Of a stretch of DNA of 64,000 nt, positions 50,974 through 62,765 are shown piece by piece; position 1 is the first letter of the stretch; each line of letters starts with the position of its first letter. This stretch comes from Macrothele yani (lineage: Eukaryota; Arthropoda; Arachnida; Araneae; Macrothelidae). The translations under genes and the position numbers were made by a program. The stretch spans positions 121,663,922 through 121,727,921 of the forward strand of contig CM077001.1 of NCBI GenBank assembly GCA_039090855.1, written 5' to 3'. The notes below the pieces were generated by a model. That model did no database searches. It saw nothing but the letters and a program-made list of their open reading frames with translations, and was not told where the DNA came from.

Positions 50974-53900
50974 TACATGGATGTAAGGTCAGGTGATGCG
51001 TAACATCACAGCGTCTCCTTGACAAATGTCAACCCCGCCTTCTCGTGGTACATCCTGTTCCCACTAAAGGGGCTCTGACGACCACCAATAGCGGTATAAC
51101 TATACCATCGGGATTAGGGGAAATGCTATCCCACACTCACCAACCCGCTTGGTCAGCGTGGTGAGTCATGGCCAAACCCCTCCAAAATGACTCCACAACT
51201 TAAATCTTGGCCCTCAGTCTCCGGCAGTTGGAATGTACCTGGCCAAGGCAGCGGCCAGTGCGACATGAAGGCAGAGGGTGCTAAGAATCCCCGGAGGACC
51301 GGACTAGGCTGCCATCTAATGCTGACCTTGGCTACGTATAATGGACGCTCCCTATCTTCTGATTCAAGGCTTCTTGAATTGGAAGAGGAACTACAAAGGA
51401 TCAAGTGGGACATCGTCGGGCTAAGTGAGGTAAGGAGAAAAGGAGAAGATCTCATTGAACTGAAAAGTGAACATCTCTTCTACTATCGTGGGACTGATAC
51501 CGGCAGAACTAGTGGTGTTGGATTTATAATAAACAAGAAACTGAAGGATAAAGTTGTAGAAGTTGAAAGTTCCTCTGACAGAGCTGCACGACTCGTTATC
51601 CAACTCTCGAGAAGATACCAGGCTCAGATTATTCAAACTTATGCACCCACCACAAGTCATGCTGAAGAAGAAATTGAAGAATTTTATGAGGAAATTCGTG
51701 ATCTAAATAATAAAGGTAAGCAGCACTTAAAGATAATTATGGGAGATTTCAATGCAAAAATAGGGCAACGGCAACAGAATGAAACTTCAGTAGGTAAATT
51801 CGGTCACGGCAACAGAAACTAGCGTGGAAATACTCTCGTAGAGTTTGCAGAGGCAGAAGGGTTTTTCATCTTGAACTCCTTTTTCAAGAAAAAGCCACAC
51901 AGGAAATGGACATGGAGACATCCAAATGGGACGACAAGTGAAATTGTTTTTATTGTGTGTAACAAAAAATTCGTCATAGAAGACTGCAGTGTGCTAAACA
52001 AGTTCAACACAGGTAGTGACCATAGATTGGTGAGATGTAAGATGCACCTCAACGCTAAACTCGAACGTAGCAAGCTAATAAGACAAACAAAATGTATTGA
52101 CATAACAAACCTTAAAAAACACCATAATACCTTCAAGTTGGAACTGAAGAACAGATTCTCTGCTTTAGAAGGCTTAACATCGGAAGAAGTGGATACTTCT
52201 GAAGTTAACAGAAAAGTAACCAAAGCTCTTATGGAAAGAGCAACAAAATTAGCTGGGTCTAAGAACAAGTTGCATGTGAACAAATTATCAGGAAAAACCA
52301 AAATGTTGATGCAAAAAAGAAGAGAGATAAGGACAACTAAAGAAGATGTGTCTTCCAAAGTGGAATATATAGAGCTATGCAAGACAGTACGAAAACGTAT
52401 CACTGAAGACGTAAGGAAATTCAACTGTGAACTAGTAAGGAAAGCAATTGAAAACAACCAAAGCCTAAAGATAGCAAAGGGACATCTCAGTAAGGGAAGA
52501 AAACAGATTATGGCACTGAGAAAAAAGATGGTTCTGTAACAAGAAATAGAGGCGAAATTTTGACAAGAGTGAAGGATTTCTACTCCAAATTATATGAAAG
52601 GGATGAGACATGTACTCCAGACATCATGAAAGGTACCAGTACCAGAGTTCTTCCAGTCCTCCCAGCAGAAGTTTCACATGCAATCAAGAACATGAAGCGG
52701 GGAAAAGCTCCAGGAGAAGATGGAATTACTGTAGACATCATACAAGAAGCAAGTGGAGAAATCGAAACAGTACTCGCCCAAATTTTCACTCGATGCCTTA
52801 ATGAAGGGAAGATTCCTGAGGATTGGAACAACGCTACAATGATCTTGCTACATAAAAAAGGTGACATTGAGGATATCAGGAACTACAGACCTATCAGCCT
52901 CCTATCAGTGGTTTATAAAATCTTCACTAAAGTTCTTTCACACCGCTTAAAGGTGACACTGGACATGGCTCAACCGAGATAACAAGCTGGATTCAGGAGT
53001 GGCTACAACACAATAGATCATATCCACGTACTGAGAGAACTAATTGAAAGAGCGAGGGAATATGAACTTCCATTGTGCATGGCTTTTATCGATTATGAAA
53101 AAGCTTTTGATTCGGTGAAACCATCAGCAGTTACAATGGCCCTGAAATCCTGCGGTATTGAAGATGCGTATATTAATATTATTAATAGCATCTATGAAGA
53201 TGCAAGTGCAAAGATTCGGCTGTTTGAAAATACAACACACATAAAAATTGGAAACGGAGTGAGACAAGGTGACACCATATCTCCGAAGCTCTTTAATGCC
53301 ACATTGGAAAGTGTCTTTCAGTCACTGAACTGGGAAAACAAAGGTATAAAGATTAATGGAGATTATCTAACCCGCCTTCGTTTTGCTGATGACGTAGTCA
53401 TTTTTGCAACTAGCCCATCAGAGCTGCAGAGTATGATCCAGGAACTTGCTGACAATAGTAAAGAAGTGGGATTAAAAATGAACTTTCAGAAGACAAAAGT
53501 GATGTTCAATGCTTTTACAAGAAATGAAGATTTATCGATTGATGGAGAAAAGCTGGAGATAACAGATACGTACGTTTATCTTGGACAGCAGATATCAAGT
53601 GAGGGTCACATTGATGAAGAAATTAATCGGCGTACAAAACTTGCCTGGAGTGCTTTTGGAAGAAACAGCATAATTTTCAAGAGCAATATGCCATTATGTC
53701 TTAAAAGAAGAGCGTTTTATCAATGCATCCTTCCAGTGCTTACGTATGGTGCAGAAACGTGGACCTTAACTAAAAGAGACATACAAAGGCTGCAGGTAAC
53801 TCAAAGCAGCATGGAGAAGTGCATGCTTGGTGTAAACAGGAGAGATAAGAAGAGGAACTCGTGGATCCGAAAAATGACAAGAGTGGAAGACATCATGATC

Positions 53901-54160
53901 AGAGTAAAATCCCTGAAATCGCAATGTGCTGGACATACTGCCAGAAGGACAGACCATCGATGGACAGCCGAAATTTTAGACTGGATTCCAAGGGACAGAA
54001 AAAGACCCAGAAGAAGACCACATGGAAGATGGGTGGATGAAATTCGAAAGTATGCGGGAGTGACATGGAGGACACTGGCACAAGACAGACCGTTGTGGAA
54101 GAAACTTGGGGAGACCTTCGTCCAGCAGTGGATTGATAATGGTTGACAATGATGATGATG
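50974..54160 (+). mobile_element. RTE-type LINE, copy 3, full length, 3187 bp, 12-bp TSD
   Basis: ATATATCAAAAT is present at 50962-50973 and 54161-54172, directly after the (GAT)n tail. The element has a 5' UTR of about 210 bp (CTCCTTGACAAATGTCAACC; CTGACGACCACCAATAGCGG) and then one long coding region. This copy defines the family's full length and 5' end. Confidence 0.88.
51187..54146 (+). pseudogene. RTE ORF: APE endonuclease plus reverse transcriptase, three lesions
   Basis: ATG 51187 is the first in-frame start, with about 45 residues before the nuclease. Endonuclease motifs: LATYNGRSL, IVGLSEVRRKG, GVGFIINKKL, IQTYAPTT, IMGDFNAKIG, and after the first stop TGSDHRLVRC. RT motifs as in copy 2, with AFIDYEKAFDSV near 53076 and LRFADDVVIFA near 53376. 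Lesions relative to copies 1 and 2: TAG at 51820-51822 where copy 1 has CAG; one base deleted in the A run near 52521-52527; TAA at 52980-52982 where the others have GAA. Full-length product would be about 980 residues. Confidence 0.92.
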
Positions 54161-54411
54161 ATATATCAAAATATAAATGATTTTCCCTTGATACATGCCC
54201 ATACCACTCTGTTACCGCGTAATGCAGCTGGAAACCAAGTGTGAGTGTACATACATATACAGTATAAATAACCACAAGCAACATCTCTCGAGCATGTACA
54301 TGAGAGCAAATGAACTCCAGACTACAACAAAAGAAAAAGGAGAACGATAAACGATACCTAAAAATCACACAGCAAAATTATAAAGATTCTAATGAAGAAA
54401 AGAAAAACCCA

Positions 54412-54968
54412 GGGTTTCATGAGATAGCCTGATACCTAATTTTAAACAACTTGTGGTTGCAACCGAATTTGGCAAAATTTATTGGCCATCTGTCTTTCCT
54501 ACCCGAACCCTTAAAGTAGCACAGCAATAGATGTATAATTAAACATACCACTGAAATATGTGAAATACACAATAATTTCTTACCTTGTATTATTAATGGA
54601 CAAAGCATACTGTAGTATAGAATATAAAGGACATACATACATAACCCTAAGAAAAACATAACTCCCATCGTATGTATCCAAACAGCGTTGGATACATACG
54701 ACGGGAGCTTGAGTTATGTTTGTCTTAGAGTTACGTATGTATATCCTTTATATACTATACTGCAGTATGTTTTGTCCATTAATAATACAAGGTAAGAAAT
54801 TATTGTGTATTTCACATATTTCAGTGGTATGTTTAATTATACATCTATTGCTGTGCTACTTTAAGGGTTCGGGTAGGAAAGACAGATGTCCAATAAATTT
54901 TGCAAGTCCAAATTTGGTTGCAACCACAAATTGTTTAAAATTAGGTATCAGGCTATCTCATGAAACCC
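54412..54968. repeat. ~270-bp long inverted repeat, 8-bp loop
   Basis: Arms 54412-54680 and 54689-54968 are near-perfect complements separated by AACAGCGT. The outer ends read GGGTTTCATGAGATAGCC and its complement. No transposase; short open frames in both arms are mirror translations. It sits between two same-strand RTE copies. Transcription through it would give a long hairpin RNA. Confidence 0.93.
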
Positions 54969-54988
54969 GAACCCGATATATATATATA

Positions 54989-55492
54989 ACTTGCCTGGAG
55001 AGCTTTTGGAAGAAACAGAATAATTTTCAAGAGCAATATTCCATTATGTTTTAAAAGAAAAGTGTTTGATCAATGCATCCTTTCAGTGCTTACGTATGGT
55101 GCAGAGACGTGGACCTTAACTAAAAGAGACATACAAAGACTACAGGTAACTCAAAGAGGCATGGAGAGATGCATGCTTGGAGTAACCAGGAGAGATAAGA
55201 AGAGGAACTCGTGGATCAGAAAAATGACAAGAGTGGAAGACATCATGATCAGAGTAAAATCCCTGAAATGGCAATGGGCAGGACATATTGCCAGGACAGG
55301 CTACCGATGGACAGCTGAAATTTTAGACTGGATTCCAAGGGACAGGAAAAGACCCAGAAGAAGACCACATGCTGGATGAAATTCGAAAGTATGCGGGAGT
55401 AACATGGAGGAGACTGGCACAAGACAGACCGTTGTGGAAGAAAGTTGCGAAGACCTTCGTCCAGCAGTGGATTGATAATGGTTGACAATGAT
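54989..55492 (+). mobile_element. RTE-type LINE, copy 4, strongly 5'-truncated
   Basis: Starts at LAWRAFGRN and continues through LTYGAETWTLTKRD to the tail. About 10 bp (GGGAGATGGG) are missing near 55372, causing a frameshift after RPHAG. GATATATA occurs just before the element and just after the tail (55493-55500), a likely TSD within an AT repeat. Confidence 0.82.
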
Positions 55493-55500
55493 GATATATA

Positions 55501-57170
55501 GGTGAACCTCAATATATTAACGTAAAACGAATGAATTGAATTTGTACATTACATTTGAGTAATACATTCGTCGGTTTATAAAAGGAAAATTTAATACTGC
55601 TGTATGAATGCACCCCCCCCCCTCCCCGTAGGTTTTCGGGCGATCTTCCCTTATATTTAGTCTAATTGTGTTCGTTTATAACTACTGAAAATTTAGAGAA
55701 ATAAATTTAAAAAAATTAAGAAAATGAGGGAAAATATAATAATAATAATAAAAAAAACATCCTCATGGACTTCAATCTGAAATTTCTATCATCGTTCAAC
55801 AAAACATTTAAAAGTCCTCGCTGAAGGGGCAAATTTTAAAGCACTCACGACTCAGACTACTTCAGCAATAAAAACCTAATTCCACACAGCAGATATGTTT
55901 GCCCTACAATACATCATCATATTTTGGAAGCTAGCATTCAGCTTTATTTCAGTTTTCTGGATGCAGACTTTCCATGTATACGGTTAAGCTTCAGTGTAGC
56001 TAACGTGACGTCAGTGCTTCCAATACAACAAAATATTTGCTACCTAATTTTTAACAATGGCAAATTATTAGAAATTGTTCCCATAATAAGGTGTGTTTTT
56101 TTTGTTTTTTTTTTTGTGGCGGTGAAGGCTTACACTCTGTGACAAAAAAAATAAAATAAATCTAGGCACCTCAAAATGGCATCGAAATGGTTACTCAGTT
56201 GTTGTTTTTTTGCTACTATTTGCTAATCTAAATAATCTAAAGGGGATGAAACGAAATGGCAAGGGAATAACTTACGCCACACATTTTCAGCAACACTGTA
56301 ATGATTTCTTAATAATCCGAAACACGCTTGTAGTAAGGCGAAGACATTTTTACCTTTGAGGGGGGGGATTTTCTCCAGCATAGCCTTACCTTTACTAGCG
56401 TCCTCAATATTTTACACCACCCCATGGTGAAATCCGAAGTCCATTACTGAATTAAAGCAAAGGTATAAGATTTTGACATTTTTAATCACTTGTATGTGTA
56501 GATTTCTTGGAATCCGCATTTGCGATATAAGAGCATAAGAAAATGTTTGTACTGTATTTAAAATTTTTATATGCATTAATATATACATATAAATAACAAA
56601 ATTGTGATTATATGTATATAATCAGTCAACATGTTTTAGCCCTCTCGAAATTTTAACCCCCCCCCCCCCCTCCCGGAAAAAACTCTCTGTATGCAACACT
56701 GACTATAGGACAGTTAGGGGAAATACTCAGACCAAGAACAGAGAGGGAAATGTTCCTTCAACGGGTTGCTTGACGTGGAAATAGGCAGAGAATTTTGATG
56801 CACTGTGTGCGTGTGTGTGTGTGTGTGCTAATCTATAGGACAAACTCTAAGAAATAGTCTTCACTCGACAACAGTCGCACCAAACACTTTGCAAACTCAT
56901 TCATCCTTTTTGGAATTTGTTACTTCGTTGCATCTTCTAACACCTCCGGCGTTTAAAATTACTGTGAACAAAATACTTTTAAGAAGGCCATTACTTTAAA
57001 AATGTAAAAATAGTATTGATCATGTGTTATGCAGCAGCAGCAACATCGCTTCTCATGATCAACTATCCTCTCCGCCCGTTTAGCTCGCCTTTTGTTAGAA
57101 AAAAACGTGATAAATGGTATGAACTCACGGAAAATTTCTGAAAATAACGTGCAGCAAAGTTGCCGGTAAG
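55501..57170. other. AT-rich DNA with C runs and a (GT)n microsatellite
   Basis: C runs at about 55612 and 56651, (GT)n at 56805-56828, poly-T at 56096-56125. No gene recognised; the frame at 55924-56142 has no motif. 57125-57180 matches the terminal sequence of the 16918-20531 candidate. Confidence 0.5.
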
Positions 57171-57184
57171 TGTCTTTTATCCAA

Positions 57185-57290
57185 CATGCTGAATATTTCA
57201 GCCCTTATGAGGAGAATTCTTATGAGCCGGTGATCGAACCCAGCCCGTTTGGGTTGAAGCAGCGCGTTTTAACCACTGAGCCAAAAAGTC
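57185..57290 (-). mobile_element. SINE-D, inverted copy
   Basis: The plus strand shows GGTGATCGAACCCAGC and TTTTAACCACTGAGCCAAAA, the reverse of a B-box and A-box. The CTGAAATATTCAGC block on the other strand is shared with 19751 and 20196. Confidence 0.6.
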
Positions 57291-58019
57291 ACAGGAATCA
57301 GACTCACGTTCAAGGTAAAACTAATTGGGTGAAGAGGAATCCCCCCCCCCCATTGATGCGAGTGATTTAGTCATTTTATTTTCTATTGGAGCTCATTGTT
57401 TTTTGAATATGTTTGTAATAATTTTATTTTTTCTGTAGGAGGTCTTATTGCAAATTACGTATTTTTTTAATCGTGATTTTTCGAAGCAACTGAATGATTT
57501 GGAGTGTGAAATATTTTATTCAACTGACAATAATTTTCAATGTTTCCCCACCCGTTTCCCGCATGCTTTCTTTCGCCACTGCTCGATACAAATAAACTGT
57601 AATGATTCGTACACTTGTATTGAAAAGAGGATTGAACAGCAAACGGCAATGCCGACATACCGTTTCTTTAGGGATGGGATAGCTAGACAATATTTCTCAA
57701 AAGTGGGCCTCATAAAATTGCTTTTAGGGCCGTTTGTGGATCCCCAGGTGGGCATTTTCTGTCCACGCCCGGAATGAATAGCCGCCCCGAGTTCCAACTC
57801 CCCTCCCAGACCCAGTTCAAGAACAATTTTATTTACCAAATAGAAAGTGTAAGAAAAGTCTCGTGTGCTAAATCGTGCATAATCACATTTGAGAAAAACA
57901 AAGAAGAAAATTCACTTTCTCTTTCAGAGCCCGAGTTCGAAGCGCAGTAAATATTATTCGGTCCGAGCCCGGTTCGGACACGGGCTGGGATTCGGGCTTG
58001 AGCTCAGCACATCTCAGCA
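57291..58019. other. unassigned
   Basis: C run at 57346. The open frame 57448-57777 has no recognised domain. A GC-rich segment at 57940-58010 (GAGCCCGGTTCGGACACGGG) precedes the RTE relic. Confidence 0.4.
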
Positions 58020-58102
58020 CGGCTGGATACCAAGGGACAGAAAAATACCCAGAGGAAGACCACGTGGGAGATGTGTAGATGAAATTCGAAAGTATGCCGG
58101 AG
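58020..58102 (+). pseudogene. RTE C-terminal relic, left piece (continues at 61018)
   Basis: GGATACCAAGGGACAGAAAA, then AGAAGACC-like and GATGAAATTCGAAAGTATGC correspond to WIPRDRK..RRPRGR.VDEIRKYAG of the RTE C-terminus. It is cut by a hAT-type element; 61018-61135 continues with GGAGTGACACGG to CAGCAATGGATTGA. Confidence 0.8.
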
Positions 58103-58496
58103 CAGGGTGACCAGATAACTTTTTGGAATGGGAGGACATTTTCATTTTAAAAAAAAGAGGACATTTCGAGAAAAAGGAGGACACAATAAATGTGTACAAA
58201 AATAAATATGAATGCACATACTCTGTATTTGAATTTTACAGTTTGGGAGTTTAAGACGTGTATAAAAAAAATAAAAAAAATAAAAAGGTTTTAGTCTGCT
58301 GACATTTTTACTTATATTTTTCACTGCAAGAGATTTTCTTCAGTAAATCGGGTTTCTTCAACAAATATCTATGAAATTCAGAGCATGACATGTCTTTAAA
58401 ATCGCATTTAACTAGCAGTATACCCCTAACTGATTGATTAAGGAACTTGAATTATAAGTAGAAAAACCTCACAGCAATCGAAATGGTAATACATAC

Positions 58497-58702
58497 TAGT
58501 GATCCGATTTATTGGCGTAAGAAATAGACATATAAGCGTTTCCATGCCTTCGCACAGCAACCAGATGGCTTTTTCAAGGAAGTTAGAAACTGCTAACTTC
58601 GCAGTTTCTAACTTCCTTGAAAAAGGTATCTGGTTGATGTGCGAAGGCTTGGAAACGCTTATATGTCTATTTCTTACGCCAATAAAATGGATCACTAGTA
58701 TA
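58497..58702. repeat. palindrome of ~95-bp arms
   Basis: GATCCGATTTATTGGCGTAA at the left pairs with TTACGCCAATAAAATGGATC at the right, and the arms meet at AACTGCTAACTTCGCAGTT. Each arm contains TGATGTGCGAAGGC, then TTGGAAACGC (or its complement). Partial copies of the same sequence occur at 59455-59525 and 59940-60010, next to a PLE coding relic, so this may be inverted PLE terminal sequence. Confidence 0.85.
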
Positions 58703-58769
58703 GTATTACTATCTCGTACATAATTGGTGTACTGTTCCTCGTTATCAATTTGTTTTTGCCATTCTCCGA

Positions 58770-59345
58770 GCAATGTGGAACACCCTTAAACTTTTTAGAC
58801 GCCTTCGACTTAAACTGGAGAAGGAACGCTCCCAATTGGACTTTTTAAATGCTTGCAAGATATCAAGCCTAATCCCAAAGTTCCTCTACTTTAAAATCAA
58901 CAGTTAAAGGATTCTGGTTTGACAACAAAAAGGACAACTTTCTTCGTCAGACCCTGTCACGTATAGTGAACCTGAAAAGAAAGGACGTCATGTCATTAGA
59001 GACCAAGTGCTACACCCTGTATATGAAATTGCACGGATTGCGCGACTAGATCACCTTCAACATCTTGACCCTCCGTGCAGATATGTTAGTTGAAAAAATC
59101 CAATCTTCCTTATCCTCCACACACAACGAAAAACTGAATTACTTGAAATCTTCACAGGTTCCAAAAGCTAAAGATTTCGCCATTCCACTCGCCAATTTTC
59201 CAGACGGACGCTTTTCGAAGATCAAAAAAAAGTTTTGGGGCTAGGACCAAAATTCTGCATCCGAACCAGATCGAAAGCGTCGTTTCCGAATTCGAAAGCG
59301 TAATATCACGAATTTCAAACTACTCAAAAGATGAAACGCACCAGC
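58770..59345 (+). pseudogene. Penelope-like element N-terminal region relic
   Basis: Pieces in different frames read LFRRLRLKLEKERSQLDFLN, ACKISSLIPKFLYFKIN near 58790-58905, and VLGLGPKFCIRTRSK near 59230-59275. This resembles the conserved N-terminal part of PLE polyproteins (long basic helix, IPKFL, then LGPKF). Stops and frameshifts are many. RT core not seen. Confidence 0.55.
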
Positions 59346-59564
59346 TCTGTTCTTCTAAATTACGATCTTGGTACAATCCTACTAAAATGCCTAATAAATT
59401 TATAATTCCGAGGCCACTTTCGATCCTTATAAATGCCCCGTCTAATAGGCAGTTTCTGTCTAACTTCCTTGAAAAAGCCATCTGGTTGATGTGCGAAAGC
59501 TTGGAAACGCTTATATGTCTAATAAATACACAGTTGACGTGGATTAGGAACGTCAAGTAGAAGT

Positions 59565-59695
59565 CATCGCTCTTTCTACGTTTATAAGTGAGTCACGGAA
59601 AAATTCTCATCGGCCGCCACCGGGAATCGAACCCAGGGTCTTCCAGTTACGCACCGGACATGCTTCCACTGCACCCCAGTGGAAGCATGGTTATA
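59565..59695 (-). mobile_element. SINE-G tRNA-like unit, inverted member
   Basis: The plus strand shows GTCATCGCTCTTTCTACG, CACCGGGAATCGAACCC and GGACATGCTTCCACTGCACC. It is the reverse of 59810-59945; the pair forms an inverted repeat around a roughly 115-bp spacer. Confidence 0.6.
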
Positions 59696-59809
59696 GTTAT
59701 TTGTTCAGTTGCTGCTGTTCATATTTGGTGAATCCCCATCATTGTGCGGGGCTCCAAAGAAACAACCTGCCAGGTGGTTTGGCAGTTTGTCGTGTGCGAG
59801 TCTGGAGAA

Positions 59810-59945
59810 TTACGAGGCCGCTGTGGTGCAGTGGAAGCATGTCCGGCGCGTAACTGGAATACCCTTGGTTCGATTCCCGGTGGCAGCCGATGATAATTTT
59901 TCTGTGACTCACTTATTAACGTGGAAAGAGCGATGACTTCTATTT
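59810..59945 (+). mobile_element. SINE-G tRNA-like unit
   Basis: A-box-like TGGTGCAGTGGAAGCATG, B-box GGTTCGATTCCCGG, then TGTGACTCACTTATTAACGT and GGAAAGAGCGATGACTTC. The 3' module resembles that of SINE-F (AACGTGGAAAGAGCGATGAC), so the two families share a tail. Confidence 0.6.
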
Positions 59946-60339
59946 GACGCTTATGTATGTCTATTTCTTAGGCCAATAAATCGGATCACTTGCATAGTAT
60001 TACTATTTCGTATATAATATCAACTCGCAGCAATCACTCACGATACGCAAAACAAGCAGCATGACCGGACTGTTTACACGACAACACCGCCCGGCGTCGT
60101 CCACGTACGATGAACGACAGACAGACTGCCGCGCACCGGCGGGTTTTCTATGCGGTGTTGACTCACAAGTGACGCACTGCAGCAATAAACTGACCGGGCT
60201 GGAGGAAAGGGGGGGGCAGTGAGAATCCAGAAATGAACAAATACATTTTAGCAATAGCTTGTTAGGATATTTGATCAAAATGTATTTGAATTACTCTTTA
60301 TTGAAAAAGCCGGATATTTGGGCTATTTCCCTTAATGCC

Positions 60340-60985
60340 TGGAGGACAGGAAGATATGGTAAAAACAGGAGGACAGGAGGATATAGCAAAAATATGAGGA
60401 CAGGAGGATATGGTAAAACAGGAGGACAGAAGAATTTGATCAAAATGTATTTGAATTACTCTTTATTGAAAAAGCCGGATAATTGGGCTATTTTCCTTAA
60501 TGCCTGGAGGACAGGAGGATATGGTAAAAATACGAGGACAGGAGGATATAGTAAAAACAGGAGGATATGGTAAACACAGGAGGATATAGTAAAAACAGGA
60601 GGATATGGTAAAACAGGAGGATATAGTAAAAACAGGAGGATATGGTAAAAACCGGAGGATATGGTAAAAACAGGAGGATATAGTAAAAACAGGAGGATAT
60701 AGTAAAAACAGGAGGATATGGTAAAAACAGGAGGATATAGTAAAAACAGGAGGATATGGTAAAAACAGGAGGATATAGTAAAAACAGGAGGATATGGTAA
60801 AAACAGGAGGATATAGTAAAAACAGGAGGATATGGTAAAAACAGGAGGATATAGTAAAAACAGGAGGATATGGTAAAAAGAGGAGGATATAGTAAAAACA
60901 GGAGGATATAGTAAAAACAGGAGGATATAGTAAAAACAGGAGGATATAGTAAAAATAGGAGGATATGGTAAAAACAGGAGGACAT
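60340..60985. repeat. 19-bp minisatellite, ~30 units, two alternating variants
   Basis: Units AGGAGGATATAGTAAAAAC and AGGAGGATATGGTAAAAAC follow each other, often in alternation, giving a 38-bp higher-order repeat from 60660 to 60860. The first about 200 bp include two copies of a longer segment (TTGATCAAAATGTATTTGAA at 60271 and 60437). Because 19 is not a multiple of 3 and the unit lacks stops on the minus strand, frames of 165 and 191 codons appear. They are repeat artefacts, not genes. Confidence 0.93.
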
Positions 60986-61017
60986 GTCTTCCAAAACCCG
61001 GACGTCTGATCACCCTG

Positions 61018-62220
61018 TGCCGGAGTGACACGGAGATTTGCTCAAGACAGAGAGTTATGGAAGAGACTTGGGAAGACCTTCATCCAGCAATGGATTGAGA
61101 AAAATTGTTGTTGATGATGAGGATGATAACACAATAGTATACTCATACTGAAAAAAAAAACCCAATAAATATTTTTCTGAAAACAAACTTCATAACGCAT
61201 TTGAAGGAAAAAAAAATGTTTTATTCCTTATTTAATTTTTTTAACTGGCGAAAGTAACAATTAATTTTCAAATATGTATACATTGAAATTGTATATACTA
61301 AAGCATAGGGAAAATACACCAGGTCCATGTTTTATTTTTAAGGGACGGAATATTGCATTTGTATTAAATGTACATACCCAAAAGTTTTAACACTATTTTT
61401 ATTCATAAAATTACGAATTACTACTTCCATGAAAGTAACAAAAATGAGTACATATGATTTAGTGTTATTATATATTTCTTAAATTTTTATAAGACATGCA
61501 AAGAAAAATCGCTACGTATGCGTTTCAGTTTTATTGACGCATGAGCCAGCGTGGTCATAGAACACAATTCCTGGTAGCTAGCAAAATAAATAAATAAATA
61601 AAAATGATAATAATGAATACGTAAGTGACTTGAAAAAGGCATTTTTTTCTTTTCATTCGCAAACAAAAATTTCGAAAACCATAACCCAAGTTGAATAGGA
61701 TAAGACCCAGAAAAAGACCGCGGGGGAGATGGGGAGATGAAATTCGAAAGCATGCCGGAGTGACATGGAAGATATTTACTCAAGACAGAGTCATGGCATT
61801 GGACTGAAAATTGTTCTTGATGATGAGGATGATGACACAATAGTATGACTAGCTTCTACTCATACTTAAAAAAAAAAAAAAATTCTAAAGACAAAAACCA
61901 TAACGCATTTGAAGGGAAAAAATTATAATTTTTTATTCTTTATTTAATTTTTTGAACCGATGAAAGTAGCAATTAATTTTTAAATATGTATATATTGAAA
62001 TTATTTAATACTAAAGAGTAGTGGAAATATACCAGGTTAATGTTTTTTTAAAGGGACAGAATATATATTTAAGCGATCATGGATCATTTCCAGGCAGCAA
62101 GCATAATAAATAAATAAAAATAATAATAATGAACATAAATGGCTTGAAAAAAGCTTTTTTTGTTTTTTTCGTTCGCAAACAAAAATTTCGATAACCGTAA
62201 TCTAAGTCGAATAGGATATG
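61018..62220. repeat. diverged tandem duplication with RTE tails
   Basis: RTE end plus flank at 61018-61695 (with 58020-58102 as its left part) and RTE end plus flank at 61696-62220 are two copies. Both have TTGATGATGAGGATGAT, CACAATAGTATGAC-like, CATAACGCATTTGAAGG, and CAAACAAAAATTTCGA with ACC.TAA.C.AAGT. The second copy lacks about 240 bp. The hAT-type element entered only the first. Confidence 0.75.
61696..61835 (+). pseudogene. RTE C-terminal relic, second copy
   Basis: AAGACCCAGAAAAAGACC, then GATGAAATTCGAAAGCATGC, CGGAGTGACATGGAAG: RPRKRP..R..DEIRKHAGVTW of the RTE C-terminus, followed by a degraded tail with GATGATGAGGATGATGAC. Confidence 0.75.
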
Positions 62221-62469
62221 CACATCACCTACGAGAGAAAAAAAAAAGTAATAATAATTAAAAAAAAAACTATCTTTGTTTTTTGTAAAAAAAATATTTT
62301 TTCCTTATTTCCGTTCTAATTTGATTCCCATAATTGAAGCTCAAGCGAAAAGAATTATTTTCATAAAATATAAAGTAATTCCTGAATTCCTGGTAGACTT
62401 ACCCTTCTATCCGTTGTTTGTCTTTTCTCCATTACTTCGTCACAGGGTGCAGGCATATCTCCACACACA
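62221..62469. other. AT-rich unassigned DNA
   Basis: Poly-A/T tracts; no feature supported. Confidence 0.5.
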
Positions 62470-62765
62470 CGGCGAGATATTATAATGACGATAGGGAAAC
62501 TATTCCGTTAATCGCGATGCAAGAGATTCCAAACGGGTTGCGTGTGTCATACATATCGGAAAGCTGTGATGATCTGCGTCTTCGTGCTAACAGCGGCAGG
62601 GCCGCACGAACCACGCACGCGCCGTGGTTCCGCACGCGCTTGGCACTGGGCAGCAGGGGAGCACGCGACTGGCGCGAAGTCAGCCAATCCAGGGGAAGCC
62701 GGGAACAATGCACTTGCTCGCTGGCCTTGGGGGGCAGACCTCCAGCGGAGACCCCTCTGATACTC
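62470..62765. other. GC- and CpG-rich patch
   Basis: Between AT-rich flanks this 300-bp patch is clearly GC-rich, with many CG dinucleotides (GGGCCGCACGAACCACGCAC, GCGCCGTGGTTCCGCACGCG). It has no tRNA head, TIR or transposon motif. The open frames on both strands are probably a side effect of base composition. It could be a promoter-proximal or exonic remnant, or an unrecognised repeat. Confidence 0.4.

Larger units (their letters stand above)
58103..61017. mobile_element. hAT-type non-autonomous element, 2915 bp, 8-bp TSD
   Basis: The left end CAGGGTGACCAGATAAC and reversed right end CAGGGTGATCAGACGTCC are TIR-like. TGCCGGAG is repeated at 58095-58102 and 61018-61025, and both copies are RTE sequence that joins perfectly without the element. 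It contains a palindrome, a PLE fragment, a SINE-G pair and a 19-bp minisatellite near the right end. Both subterminal regions carry GGAGGACA-type motifs. No transposase. Confidence 0.88.

Noticed and set aside
54417..55054. Matching peptides from the two arms of the long hairpin
   Set aside because: They are mirror translations of an inverted repeat and give no evidence of coding.
57448..57777. 109-codon plus-strand frame
   Set aside because: No motif, and both strands are open here; composition effect likely.
60456..61031. 191- and 165-codon open frames on the minus strand
   Set aside because: They are translations of a 19-bp tandem repeat that happens to lack stops in several frames.
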